Assembly: GCA_005877345.1 (NCBI GenBank)
Contig: VBPR01000008.1
Location: 1 to 8,210 of the forward strand
Origin: Nitrososphaerota archaeon
GTDB taxonomy: Archaea; Thermoproteota; Nitrososphaeria; Nitrososphaerales; Nitrososphaeraceae
Direction of reading: 5' to 3'
Length of the DNA stretch: 8,210 nt
Of the stretch, positions 1-6,785 are shown piece after piece. Position numbers and translations under genes: made by a program. The stretch's first letter is position 1. Each line of letters starts with the position of its first letter. Under the pieces are notes generated by a model. That model worked only from the letters and a program-made list of their open reading frames with translations. It was not told the origin of the DNA and searched no databases.

Positions 1-1
1 T

Positions 2-79
2 GAAGCCAAATTACAAAAAGCAAAATTAGATCCATTAGATAATGAGTCTGTATATCTTAAATTTGCAAGGTTAGAATAA
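2..79 (+). CDS. C-terminal fragment of an unidentified protein (5' end outside window)
   Basis: An open frame enters from the left edge and ends at TAA 77-79, giving 25 residues that end in YLKFARLE. The fragment is charged and probably helical at its start (EAKLQKAKL). It is too short to assign to a family. It lies 90 bases before the radical SAM gene on the same strand, so the two could be cotranscribed, but nothing in the sequence proves it. It could also be a chance open frame, although the lack of stops and the ordinary amino-acid mix favour a real gene end. Confidence 0.45.
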   Translation, partial: EAKLQKAKLDPLDNESVYLKFARLE

Positions 80-169
80 AAAATCTATTTCGAATCTAAC
101 TTGAAATAATACACTGGATATGATGAAACTCCAATAGATTAATACGAATGGAGCCTCTAGATAAATTGG

Positions 170-1240
170 TTGGAAGTAGATAAGGTACGAACTTTAAAGT
201 TACTAAGTAGGTGGTCTTTAAATCGGGTCGTAGGTAAACGAAGGCCACTAGTGGCTGTTTTCAGTTTGACCCATTATTGTAATTTTTATTGTCCTATGTG
301 TCCTTTTGGTGAATCCAATAAAGAAGGCCAATTAAAACTTGTAAATGAAAGGGACCTTACTACAGAACAATGGAAAAGTATTTTCGATAAAGTCTCAAAA
401 TATTGCGTCTGGTCTATAATCGAAGGTGGAGAACCAACAAGTCGACCCGATTTTATGGATCTTGTAAGTTATCTTTATAGTATTAATATGCCCACTTCAT
501 TGATTACAAACTGCTCACTTTTACACACCGTAAATCTTGAAAAACTAAGACAATACATCCAATTTATTACTTGTAGTATTGACTCTGTTTATGAAGAACC
601 GTATTGTAAAGTACGAGGTGTATCAAGCAAGACCTTTCATAAAGTTATGGAAAACATTACACTCCTCAATCAAAGTAACACTTCACACTATTTCAATAGC
701 GTAATTACAAAATTTAACACAGATGAATTTATTGATCAAAGTTATTTTGAAAAAGCTAAAGAACTTGGTTCAAACGCAGTTTCCTTAACTTTTGTAGAAG
801 ACAGAGCCGATGTATCGTACTCGTTATTGCCAGATAGAAATACTATGATTAAAGTCTGTGAAAGCATTTTGGATTATGGGAAAAAAAATACTTTTCCTAA
901 AATAATGATCCCACCAGAGTATTTTGAACAAATTATCAAGTATGGGCGTACTACTTTCGATGAGTGTGGAGTGTGGAAGAGCACTTTTGTTAACGCGGAT
1001 GGTACTGTAATGGTACCCTGTTGGAAATTTAACAAGTCAGAGAACACCTATAATTTGCTCGAACAAAGTATCGAAGAAATCTGGAGCGCACCTCAATGGG
1101 ATATAGCAAGAACGTGCCACGACTGTCAAGTACTTGGATGTATATGGTATTCTTCTCAACCAATTACGAGTTTTGCAAAAAACTATATGAATGGCCTATC
1201 AAGGATAATCAATCAACATAAACCAGATTTGCTCGGCTGA
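170..1240 (+). CDS. Radical SAM protein with reduced SPASM-like C-terminal domain
   Basis: This is a predicted 356-residue radical SAM enzyme. The cluster motif C37-x3-C41-x2-C44 (CNFYCPMC) should hold the [4Fe-4S] cluster that cleaves S-adenosylmethionine, and GGEP at 86-89 is the usual SAM-binding motif. The C-terminus has C266, then NADGTVMVPC ending at C284, then C316-x2-C319-x4-C324. This resembles a SPASM or twitch auxiliary-cluster domain, but the last CxxxC of full SPASM is absent. Such enzymes modify peptides, proteins or small molecules; no substrate peptide gene is visible nearby, so the reaction is unknown. TTG at 170 is the only usable start after the in-frame stop at 158-160, and the next ATG falls inside the cluster motif. 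An 11-codon ATG frame (148-183) overlaps the start, so a frameshift or missed start is possible. The gene converges on the helicase with a 54-base gap. Confidence 0.85.
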   Translation: MEVDKVRTLKLLSRWSLNRVVGKRRPLVAVFSLTHYCNFYCPMCPFGESNKEGQLKLVNERDLTTEQWKSIFDKVSKYCVWSIIEGGEPTSRPDFMDLVSYLYSINMPTSLITNCSLLHTVNLEKLRQYIQFITCSIDSVYEEPYCKVRGVSSKTFHKVMENITLLNQSNTSHYFNSVITKFNTDEFIDQSYFEKAKELGSNAVSLTFVEDRADVSYSLLPDRNTMIKVCESILDYGKKNTFPKIMIPPEYFEQIIKYGRTTFDECGVWKSTFVNADGTVMVPCWKFNKSENTYNLLEQSIEEIWSAPQWDIARTCHDCQVLGCIWYSSQPITSFAKNYMNGLSRIINQHKPDLLG

Positions 1241-1294
1241 TTAATTAACTCAAGTTTTATGATGCAAACTATCACATAAACACGTCATATTCTT

Positions 1295-3484
1295 CTACAC
1301 GATTTGTTTTACGCGTATATTCAAATTATCATCATCATGATACAATTCTCCTATGGCTTTGAATTCCCTTCCTTTTCTTATTAACTCTCTTGGGCCAGCA
1401 TAATCATAGTGATGCAATATAGCATGCCATTCAGCGTTCACCAGTACAAGTGCTTTACCCATTACCACCTTTTCAATTTCAATGTTGTAAATCTGTCCTC
1501 GAATTTTTGCTACGTTATCAGAGATAATTACCTTCCTACCAATAATTTTTATTTTTTTCAATTTTTTAAGCATTTTTAGCGCTGCGTCTGTAAGTTCATC
1601 GTTTACGCCAGGTACATTATGAATAGTTTCAATCTTTAATCCCTTGTTTCCATGAATAGTTACAACAGAATATATCTTCCTTGCAGTTCGTTCTACTTGT
1701 CTCTTAAATTGTACCATAGTGTGATCTTCTGAGGAATATACAATTTTATGATGCAATGTTTTATTTTTACTGGACGATAGTGACTGTATCTTTGTTCTTT
1801 CCTCAAATTTGTCCAAAAGAGAATTAAGAGAATCAATTTCATATTTGGTCATAGGATCCGGCTTTACGATCAATCTATTAACCGGTTTGAAATTGAGATA
1901 TGTATTAGTGGATGAAAGAACCGATTTCATTTTTTGGATTTTCTTTCTACTAACGTCGAGATATCGTTGATCAATTGTATCCTTTGCTGCTAGAATTATT
2001 ACAGAACCAATATTTTTTCTTCCAGTTCTTCCTCTTCTTTGAATATGCCTAATTTCAGTCGGTACTGGTTCATAAAATACAACAAGGTCAACCTCTGGAA
2101 TATCAAGTCCCTCCTCTGCAATAGAAGTTGCCACTAAAACATTAAAGTCTCCTTCCTTAAAATATTCCAATATAGAGTTCTGTTCCTCCTGTTTCATACC
2201 AGGATCACCTTGTTTCTCAGATTGACCTACAAATCTCGATGCCTTGATCTTGCTTTTATTCAGTAACTCAACTATATGTTGCGCAGTGTCTCGATATTGA
2301 GTAAAGACAAGCACTCGAGATTTTTTTTCTGAAGCACTATCGGTCAAGTTACTATTCCCATTCAAATTAAATTGAGAATCAAATCTTTCGTTTAGGATTT
2401 TGATAAGATATTCAATCTTTGGATGCTCAATTTTCAATTGTTCAATCAACCCTTTTACTTCTTTTATTCTATGATCGCTTAGTAACAATTTGTGACTCCT
2501 GCTTTCTTCTAATTGCGTTCTGTTCAAAAAATTCCAAAGAGAATAAAATCCTTGACTTTCCATTAATTCAATACAATGCATTAGTGATAGGGCAATTGAT
2601 TGTTGTATTAAGGCAAAGTATAATGATGGTCGTTCTTTTTCTAACCTAACATTCAAGCTATATCTCAGCTGTTCACCAGTAGTAATTAGATCTCTCTTGA
2701 AAATCCATCTTGAATCCTTTTTTATGATATTTCTACTGACCAACCAATCTAATTTTTCTTTTAACATCGTCTTCAAAATTGATTTAACATAGTGATACTC
2801 TGGAGGAAGATCGAACCATTTCCATTTTACATCTATGGCATTAATGTATTGTTTTACATCAGCATCTTCCTCAGTCTTATATTCTAAATGTTCAATAAAC
2901 AAATTATTACAGATCTCTTGAATTTTGTTTTTTTCCGACCCAGGGCTAGCAGTTAATCCGAGAATTAGAGGATGGGTACAATGTTGCATATATTTTTCTG
3001 CTATGAAGGTATATGCATAATCTTTTACTGCACGATGTGCTTCATCAAATACTATCAAAAAAAAATCTTTCAGCGAAAGTCTCTTCTCTATGATGTCGTT
3101 TTTTACTAATTCTGGCGTCGAGAAAACAAGTCTAATCGCTTTTTTATTCCACACAATTGTTCTTGCTTGCGGAGGTATTTTTCCCGTTACCATAGCAATC
3201 TGATCGTCAAGTAATTTTAAGCATGATACAAATGAATTCCTGTGTTGATTCACAAGTGGTCTTGTAGGCGCTAAGATCAGAATTCTCTTCTCTCTGTTAT
3301 TATAGAGAGTATTAATGCATACAAGTAAAGAGATGATTGTCTTACCCAATGCTGTAGGGAGTATTACCATCGTATTCTTAGTCATGGCAGAATTAGCAAT
3401 CATTTTCTGATATTCTCTAAATCGTAGAATATTTCTCCTAAGAAGTGGGTGATTGAAGTAAGTTGTTTGTTCATTCAAAGACAA
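1295..3484 (-). CDS. Hef/FANCM-like SF2 DNA helicase lacking the XPF nuclease domain
   Basis: This 729-residue SF2 helicase is of the Hef/FANCM/MPH1 type, which acts on stalled replication forks and branched DNA. In order it has a Q-like region (LRFREYQ, about 20-26), motif I PTALGKT (43-49, with Ala where Gly is usual), motif Ia APTRPL (72-77), DEAH (147-150), TAS (178-180), a helical insert at about 220-350 typical of Hef, VLVFTQYRDT (391-400), TSIAEEGLDIP (453-463) and QRRGRTGR (482-489). Euryarchaeal Hef continues into a nuclease with an ERKxxxD motif; I find none here. Residues 600-729 instead carry an unassigned region with strand-rich segments, perhaps an OB fold (inference). The start is TTG at 3484, the only start codon between the upstream stop at 3521-3523 and the conserved N-terminal motifs apart from a TTG two codons later; GGAG lies 11 bases before it. 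A T9 run just before the DEAH codons leaves the frame intact. Confidence 0.9.
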   Translation of the reverse strand: MSLNEQTTYFNHPLLRRNILRFREYQKMIANSAMTKNTMVILPTALGKTIISLLVCINTLYNNREKRILILAPTRPLVNQHRNSFVSCLKLLDDQIAMVTGKIPPQARTIVWNKKAIRLVFSTPELVKNDIIEKRLSLKDFFLIVFDEAHRAVKDYAYTFIAEKYMQHCTHPLILGLTASPGSEKNKIQEICNNLFIEHLEYKTEEDADVKQYINAIDVKWKWFDLPPEYHYVKSILKTMLKEKLDWLVSRNIIKKDSRWIFKRDLITTGEQLRYSLNVRLEKERPSLYFALIQQSIALSLMHCIELMESQGFYSLWNFLNRTQLEESRSHKLLLSDHRIKEVKGLIEQLKIEHPKIEYLIKILNERFDSQFNLNGNSNLTDSASEKKSRVLVFTQYRDTAQHIVELLNKSKIKASRFVGQSEKQGDPGMKQEEQNSILEYFKEGDFNVLVATSIAEEGLDIPEVDLVVFYEPVPTEIRHIQRRGRTGRKNIGSVIILAAKDTIDQRYLDVSRKKIQKMKSVLSSTNTYLNFKPVNRLIVKPDPMTKYEIDSLNSLLDKFEERTKIQSLSSSKNKTLHHKIVYSSEDHTMVQFKRQVERTARKIYSVVTIHGNKGLKIETIHNVPGVNDELTDAALKMLKKLKKIKIIGRKVIISDNVAKIRGQIYNIEIEKVVMGKALVLVNAEWHAILHHYDYAGPRELIRKGREFKAIGELYHDDDNLNIRVKQIV

Positions 3485-3520
3485 GTAACAACTATCTCCG
3501 ATTATTAAAATTAGTAATGA

Positions 3521-3527
3521 TTAAAAA
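3521..3527 (-). promoter_or_regulatory. Possible TATA box of the helicase gene
   Basis: On the minus strand TTTTTAA is centred about 40 bases before the TTG start at 3484. That predicts transcription starting about 13 bases before the codon and a short leader. GGAG at 3496-3499 would then sit almost at the transcript end, so its role as a ribosome-binding site is doubtful. The call rests only on spacing and AT content. Confidence 0.3.
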
Positions 3528-3588
3528 TGGGCTGGTCATAAAAATTTAGGTTCTTTTAATGACATTTCTTTGATCCTCGATCCTTCTC

Positions 3589-3915
3589 TCAGATCTCATA
3601 CACGTCAGTTTCACTAGATAGGGTCTTGGTCTTTTTTTCGGGATTTACTTCATCTACACTTGTGGCAAGTTGAATAATTTTTGCATTAGTCAGAATATTG
3701 CTAATCTGTTCCAATTCAGAACGAGATTTAATTAATATCCCACGTTTTTTTGTTGCTATTCCTGACGTATCAACCGGATTAATTTCAATAGCTATGTATG
3801 CAGGTCTGCTTTTGTATTCGGGCAGTTTAATCAAAAATACTCCTGGTATACTGGTTGCTTTCCTCTCCCAATCCTTACCTTCATTTAAAAATTGAGATAA
3901 TCTTTCATCTACCAT
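3589..3915 (-). CDS. Conserved hypothetical protein, 108 residues
   Basis: This is a small soluble protein of unknown function. The central part (PGVFLIKLPEYKSRP, about 24-38, then AIEINPVD and KKRGILIKSRSELEQI) reads as alternating strands followed by a helix. The pattern of an EINPVD segment followed by a K-R-G strand and an SR-EL helix is one I associate with short conserved archaeal proteins without assigned function; I cannot name the family. The C-terminus (from about residue 86) is charged and probably disordered. ATG at 3915 is well supported because a TATA box lies about 26 bases upstream, as expected for a leaderless transcript. The gene reads in the same direction as the helicase, with a 104-base gap, so they may be separate units. 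Confidence 0.75.
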   Translation of the reverse strand: MVDERLSQFLNEGKDWERKATSIPGVFLIKLPEYKSRPAYIAIEINPVDTSGIATKKRGILIKSRSELEQISNILTNAKIIQLATSVDEVNPEKKTKTLSSETDVYEI

Positions 3916-3936
3916 GCATTATTAATCTATGCGGCT

Positions 3937-3946
3937 ATTTTTAAAA
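3937..3946 (-). promoter_or_regulatory. TATA box of a leaderless promoter for the 108-residue gene
   Basis: On the minus strand the box reads TTTTAAAAAT. Its centre is about 26-27 bases before the A of the ATG at 3915, the spacing at which archaeal TBP and TFB place the transcription start, so the start should coincide with the ATG. The core TTTTAAAA is self-complementary, so the same box could also direct transcription to the right, starting near 3968. Confidence 0.55.
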
Positions 3947-4185
3947 CATACGATACTATCTAAGACTACATTACAGAGGCTACTATAAGGGGTTTCCATC
4001 TTAAAAATCAGAATATCGCTTTCTTCTGGTTGTTGAACCTTCTCGTTCTTGAATCGTCCTATTCATGGTGAATATTGTATCGTACTGATGTATTATTGAT
4101 TATTTCTGACCAACCCAAGTTCTCAAAATTGAAAAATCCAATATCCAAAATACATAGGTTCAGTGTTCCTAGATCATACTTTATT

Positions 4186-4214
4186 GAGGAAACTATAATA
4201 ATGATTCCTTTTTT
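4186..4214 (+). terminator. Hairpin followed by a six-T run in the intergenic region
   Basis: AGGAA (4187-4191) pairs with TTCCT (4205-4209), with a G-T pair below it and a 13-base loop. A run of T from 4209 to 4214 follows. Archaeal termination depends mainly on T-tracts, so this could end a plus-strand transcript, yet no plus-strand protein gene lies directly upstream. Confidence 0.25.
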
Positions 4215-4290
4215 AGTGCGAATTCTATTTTACTACTAATAACAAATTTATTAATCTTGCAATAGAAAGAATTTCCTGCATAAATATTTT

Positions 4291-4344
4291 GAACAGCCAA
4301 CTTAGAATGATTCTTCAATTTGCTGTTAATTTGAAGCGCTGTTC
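4291..4344. repeat. Nested inverted repeats
   Basis: GAACAGC (4291-4297) is the exact reverse complement of GCTGTTC (4338-4344). Between them lies an inner hairpin, CTTCAA (4313-4318) with TTGAAG (4331-4336), extended after one mismatch by two more pairs around the loop GCTGTT (4322-4327). That loop can itself pair with the left outer arm, so two folds are possible. The element lies about 45 bases past the stop of the 4390-4728 gene and might be its 3' end structure, or part of an RNA. Confidence 0.35.
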
Positions 4345-4389
4345 TTTAACTTACAAAAAATTTCGTATGCTACTGTGTAATATCACTTT

Positions 4390-4728
4390 TTAAATTGGAA
4401 ACTGAATGGAGGTGCTATCCAATTCAAGTATAGGAATATAAATTGAATGTGTATCAGTACCTATCTTTTCAACAAACTCGTATTCTCCCGTTAATTGCCT
4501 CAATTCAATGAATTTCTTATTTGGTTTTTCCTTTTCATCTATGTAATGAACTAATGCTCCACCCAGGGCCCCAGTTTCAATAAAGAGAATTTCTTTTCCC
4601 TTATACGTAATGTGATAAAGCATAGGAGTCAACCCTAAGGCAGACTGAGAAGAAAACAATATCACTTTTAGCATGTCGCTCAGGTTCTTGTATTTCAGAA
4701 ATGTTAGTGGGGATTCATCCTTTGTCAT
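4390..4728 (-). CDS. Hypothetical protein, 112 residues
   Basis: I do not recognise this protein. It has an amphipathic N-terminal half (FLKYKNLSDMLKVILFSSQ, about 10-28), then alternating hydrophobic strands (MLYHITYKGKEILFIETG, about 36-53), a small Gly/Ala turn (GALGGALVHYI) and a final strand-rich part (HSIYIPILELDSTSIQFPI). The pattern suggests a compact alpha/beta or mostly beta cytosolic fold. There is no signal peptide, membrane segment or metal-binding cysteine. ATG at 4728 is the natural start. The gene diverges from the HtrA gene with 276 bases between them and has a marked inverted repeat immediately upstream, so its expression may be regulated. No clear TATA box lies at the leaderless distance, which suggests a longer leader. 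Confidence 0.65.
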   Translation of the reverse strand: MTKDESPLTFLKYKNLSDMLKVILFSSQSALGLTPMLYHITYKGKEILFIETGALGGALVHYIDEKEKPNKKFIELRQLTGEYEFVEKIGTDTHSIYIPILELDSTSIQFPI

Positions 4729-4731
4729 ATC

Positions 4732-4768
4732 AATGATACAAAAGTTACTTGAATTTCATTGTATCGTT
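4732..4768. promoter_or_regulatory. Inverted repeat just upstream of the 112-residue gene
   Basis: AATGATACAA (4732-4741) and TTGTATCGTT (4759-4768) form a 10-bp inverted repeat with nine exact pairs and one G-T pair, separated by 17 bases. It ends three bases before the start codon of the minus-strand gene. It could be an operator for a dimeric regulator or, if transcribed, a hairpin in the leader that affects translation. Confidence 0.4.
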
Positions 4769-4965
4769 TTGTACTGAAGCCAAATGCAAATTTTCCTATT
4801 TGATAATTATGATTAAGAATAACATGGAATTGCATAATGGATATAAGTAGAGAATGACTGCCAATCACGTATTTGATAAGGACTAACTAGATAATCACCG
4901 CGAAAAGACAGTAGTGAAATAGAATTTGTGTTAGAAGAGATAACTCGAATTAAATTACTATAGTT

Positions 4966-4973
4966 CAAATATA
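4966..4973 (+). promoter_or_regulatory. Possible TATA box of the HtrA protease gene
   Basis: CAAATATA is centred about 35 bases before ATG 5005, which would give a transcript with a leader of roughly 8-9 bases. The match is moderate and other AT-rich stretches are close, for example ATATAAG near 4841-4847. Confidence 0.3.
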
Positions 4974-5004
4974 GGATTATGCATAATAGGATAAAGTTAA
5001 GGAA

Positions 5005-6288
5005 ATGATTGAAAGGAAAGTATTACTGGCAATCTCATTTTTGGTTTTGATTGCACTCATCTCTTTTAAAACTTATAGTTCGTCAATAGAGTTTGTGTCA
5101 GCACAAATACCGACAACTGGAAACTCTACCACACAAGGTTCCTTGGCTCTTCCAGATCTCTTTTCGAAGGTTCAAAAATCAGTAGTGCAAGTGACTGAGC
5201 GTGATAATTCTAACGAACTCGGATCGCGATTAGGCTCGGGGTTTGTCTACGATAAAGATGGTCATGTAATCACAAATTATCATGTCGTAACACCAGGCAC
5301 CAATAATGGCAATGAATTGCAAGTTACTTTTCTTGACGGTAATGTTTATCCTGCAGACCTTGTCGGTGTGGATCAATTTGCAGATTTGGCTGTCATTAAG
5401 GTAAAAAATATTTCATCAGATAAGTTAGCACCACTGCCTCTGGCCAATTCATCTTCTTTAATGATTGGGGAATCGGTTGTTGCAATTGGAAATCCATTTG
5501 GACTGTCGGGTTCAATGACACAAGGAATAGTAAGTGGTTTGGGTAGGCTATTGCCGTCAGATGAGAATCAAGATAATTTTGCTGGACCAGGATCGTCATT
5601 TTCTATCCCAAATATAATACAAACGGACGCAGCTATTAATCCCGGAAATTCAGGAGGTCCTCTCATTGATACCCAAGGTAGAGTAGTTGGAATAAATACT
5701 GCAATTTTTTCGAATACTGGAGTCTATTCTGGAGTTGGTTTTGCTATTCCATCTAACACCATTAGTAAAGTTGCAACTTCCCTTATCCAAAACGGTTCAT
5801 ACCACCATCCATACATTGGGATAATTGGTCTTAGTCTTACTCCAGATTTATCCAAACAGATTGGATTGAATCAGACAAAAGGATTTCTAATAACTAGTAT
5901 CACGAAAGGCAGTCCGGCTGACAAATCTGGTTTACGAGCAGGATCAACTACAACTACGTATAACGGACGAGATGTCGAAGTTGGAGGAGATATTATATTA
6001 AAAATTGATAACAGAGAAGTATCGAAGATTGACGATATCCTAGCATATCTTGAAAGTCAGAAACATGTTGGAGATAAAGTACATTTTACTATTCTTAGAG
6101 ATAATGCAATTAAGGAATTGGACCTAATACTAGGAGATAGGCCCAGCCCAGCTAAATTAGATACATCAAACGATTTTTCTAACAGACTCCCTCCCCAAAA
6201 TGACAATAATAAAAATCAAGAAGAATTGTATAATCAATGTGTTAATGTTGCCGGAAAAAGTCTATGTGACTTTTTATTCAAGAGATAA
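5005..6288 (+). CDS. HtrA/Deg-family serine protease with one PDZ domain, exported or membrane-anchored
   Basis: This 427-residue protease belongs to the trypsin-like HtrA/Deg family, which degrades or refolds damaged proteins outside the cytoplasm. Residues 5-33 form a hydrophobic signal peptide or anchor followed by VSAQ. The triad is complete: H93 in TNYHVV, D127 in FADLAV, and S216 in NPGNSGGPL. IGNPFGL (161-167) and GVGFAIP (243-249) are family signatures. A single PDZ domain spans about 270-378, with PADKSGLRAGS and GGDIILKID, and would bind C-termini or exposed hydrophobic segments of substrates. A polar linker (about 379-408) leads to a short tail with C412 and C421, possibly a disulphide outside the cell. 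ATG 5005 gives the expected signal sequence. The GGA directly before it is too close to be a good ribosome site. The length fits one-PDZ members of the family; substrate is unknown. Confidence 0.93.
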   Translation: MIERKVLLAISFLVLIALISFKTYSSSIEFVSAQIPTTGNSTTQGSLALPDLFSKVQKSVVQVTERDNSNELGSRLGSGFVYDKDGHVITNYHVVTPGTNNGNELQVTFLDGNVYPADLVGVDQFADLAVIKVKNISSDKLAPLPLANSSSLMIGESVVAIGNPFGLSGSMTQGIVSGLGRLLPSDENQDNFAGPGSSFSIPNIIQTDAAINPGNSGGPLIDTQGRVVGINTAIFSNTGVYSGVGFAIPSNTISKVATSLIQNGSYHHPYIGIIGLSLTPDLSKQIGLNQTKGFLITSITKGSPADKSGLRAGSTTTTYNGRDVEVGGDIILKIDNREVSKIDDILAYLESQKHVGDKVHFTILRDNAIKELDLILGDRPSPAKLDTSNDFSNRLPPQNDNNKNQEELYNQCVNVAGKSLCDFLFKR

Positions 6289-6325
6289 TGTTACTAGATA
6301 AAAAGATGATGTAGTAAAGATATCC

Positions 6326-6349
6326 AAATTTTTTAGCGTTCGAAAATTT
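6326..6349. terminator. Possible bidirectional terminator between convergent genes
   Basis: AAATTTT (6326-6332) and AAAATTT (6343-6349) are exact inverted repeats around a ten-base loop, and a T6 run covers 6329-6334. The element lies 38 bases past the protease stop and 17 bases past the stop of the opposing 128-residue gene. T-tracts on the plus strand and T4 on the minus strand fit archaeal T-tract termination. The stem is pure A-T and weak. Confidence 0.35.
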
Positions 6350-6365
6350 ATTTAGCAATTATGAA

Positions 6366-6752
6366 TTATCCAGGTTTTTCTGATTTTATATACCATTTTC
6401 CAGAACGCAGTCCTAATACAATAGTTCCAATATAGTTGCCTTTCTTGTAGACTTTACCAAATTCTTTTCCAAAACCAAAAAATGAAATCAAGAGATTATC
6501 TTTTTGATGGTAACCTGATTCTATAACTTTCATACTCAATTTGGTACTTGCCTTAATAATTATCTTGCGCGCATCAGACCAATTACCTCTCCATGAGATG
6601 ATTTCAAAATCTCCAAAATTTTTTGATAAAATCTGGTAACCTTCAAGCTTCGCCTTGAATTCCATTTTTTTCTCTTTTGAGTATGAATTCATCCATTCTA
6701 CGGCTCTATTTCCCATTCCATTTTCAACTCCGAAATTGTCTGAACCGGCCAT
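6366..6752 (-). CDS. Hypothetical protein, 128 residues
   Basis: I do not recognise this protein. The first 30 residues are polar and helical (NRAVEWMNSYSKEKKMEFKAKLEGY, about 15-39). The remainder alternates strands and turns rich in Gly, Trp and Phe: FEIISWRGNW (about 49-58), IIIKAST, LLISFFGFGKEFGKVY and a last pair GTIVLGLRSGKWYIKSE. This suggests a small cytosolic beta-rich domain. There is no signal peptide or long membrane helix and no cysteine at all. The start is fixed at ATG 6752 because an in-frame TAA lies directly before it. The gene converges with the protease gene and diverges from the winged-helix membrane gene, sharing a 232-base promoter region with the latter. Confidence 0.7.
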   Translation of the reverse strand: MAGSDNFGVENGMGNRAVEWMNSYSKEKKMEFKAKLEGYQILSKNFGDFEIISWRGNWSDARKIIIKASTKLSMKVIESGYHQKDNLLISFFGFGKEFGKVYKKGNYIGTIVLGLRSGKWYIKSEKPG

Positions 6753-6785
6753 TTACCAAATTTTTTGAAATTAATAATTTTAATC

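Larger units (their letters stand above)
3916..4389. other. Gene-poor intergenic region with inverted repeats; possible RNA locus
   Basis: These 474 bases contain no credible protein frame on either strand. Visible structure: the symmetrical TATA box near the left end; a weak hairpin at 4060-4074; TTCCT (4166-4170), AGGAA (4187-4191) and TTCCT (4205-4209), where the middle arm can pair with either flank and the second pairing is followed directly by T's; and a nested pair of inverted repeats at 4291-4344. The arms are short, 5-7 bp, and the region is AT-rich, so each could be chance. Together they make an untranslated RNA possible but not shown. Confidence 0.4.

Noticed and set aside
1241..1294. 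Terminator between the radical SAM and helicase genes
   Set aside because: Only a T4 run and the palindrome TTAATTAA are visible; too little to call.
2419..2649. 76-residue plus-strand frame inside the helicase gene
   Set aside because: It is antisense to conserved helicase sequence and has the random hydrophobic look of a shadow frame.
3698..3895. 65-residue plus-strand frame antisense to the 108-residue gene
   Set aside because: The opposite strand has the leaderless promoter and the more natural protein; no promoter seen for this frame.
5396..5599. 67-residue minus-strand frame inside the protease gene
   Set aside because: It is the shadow of the conserved protease domain.
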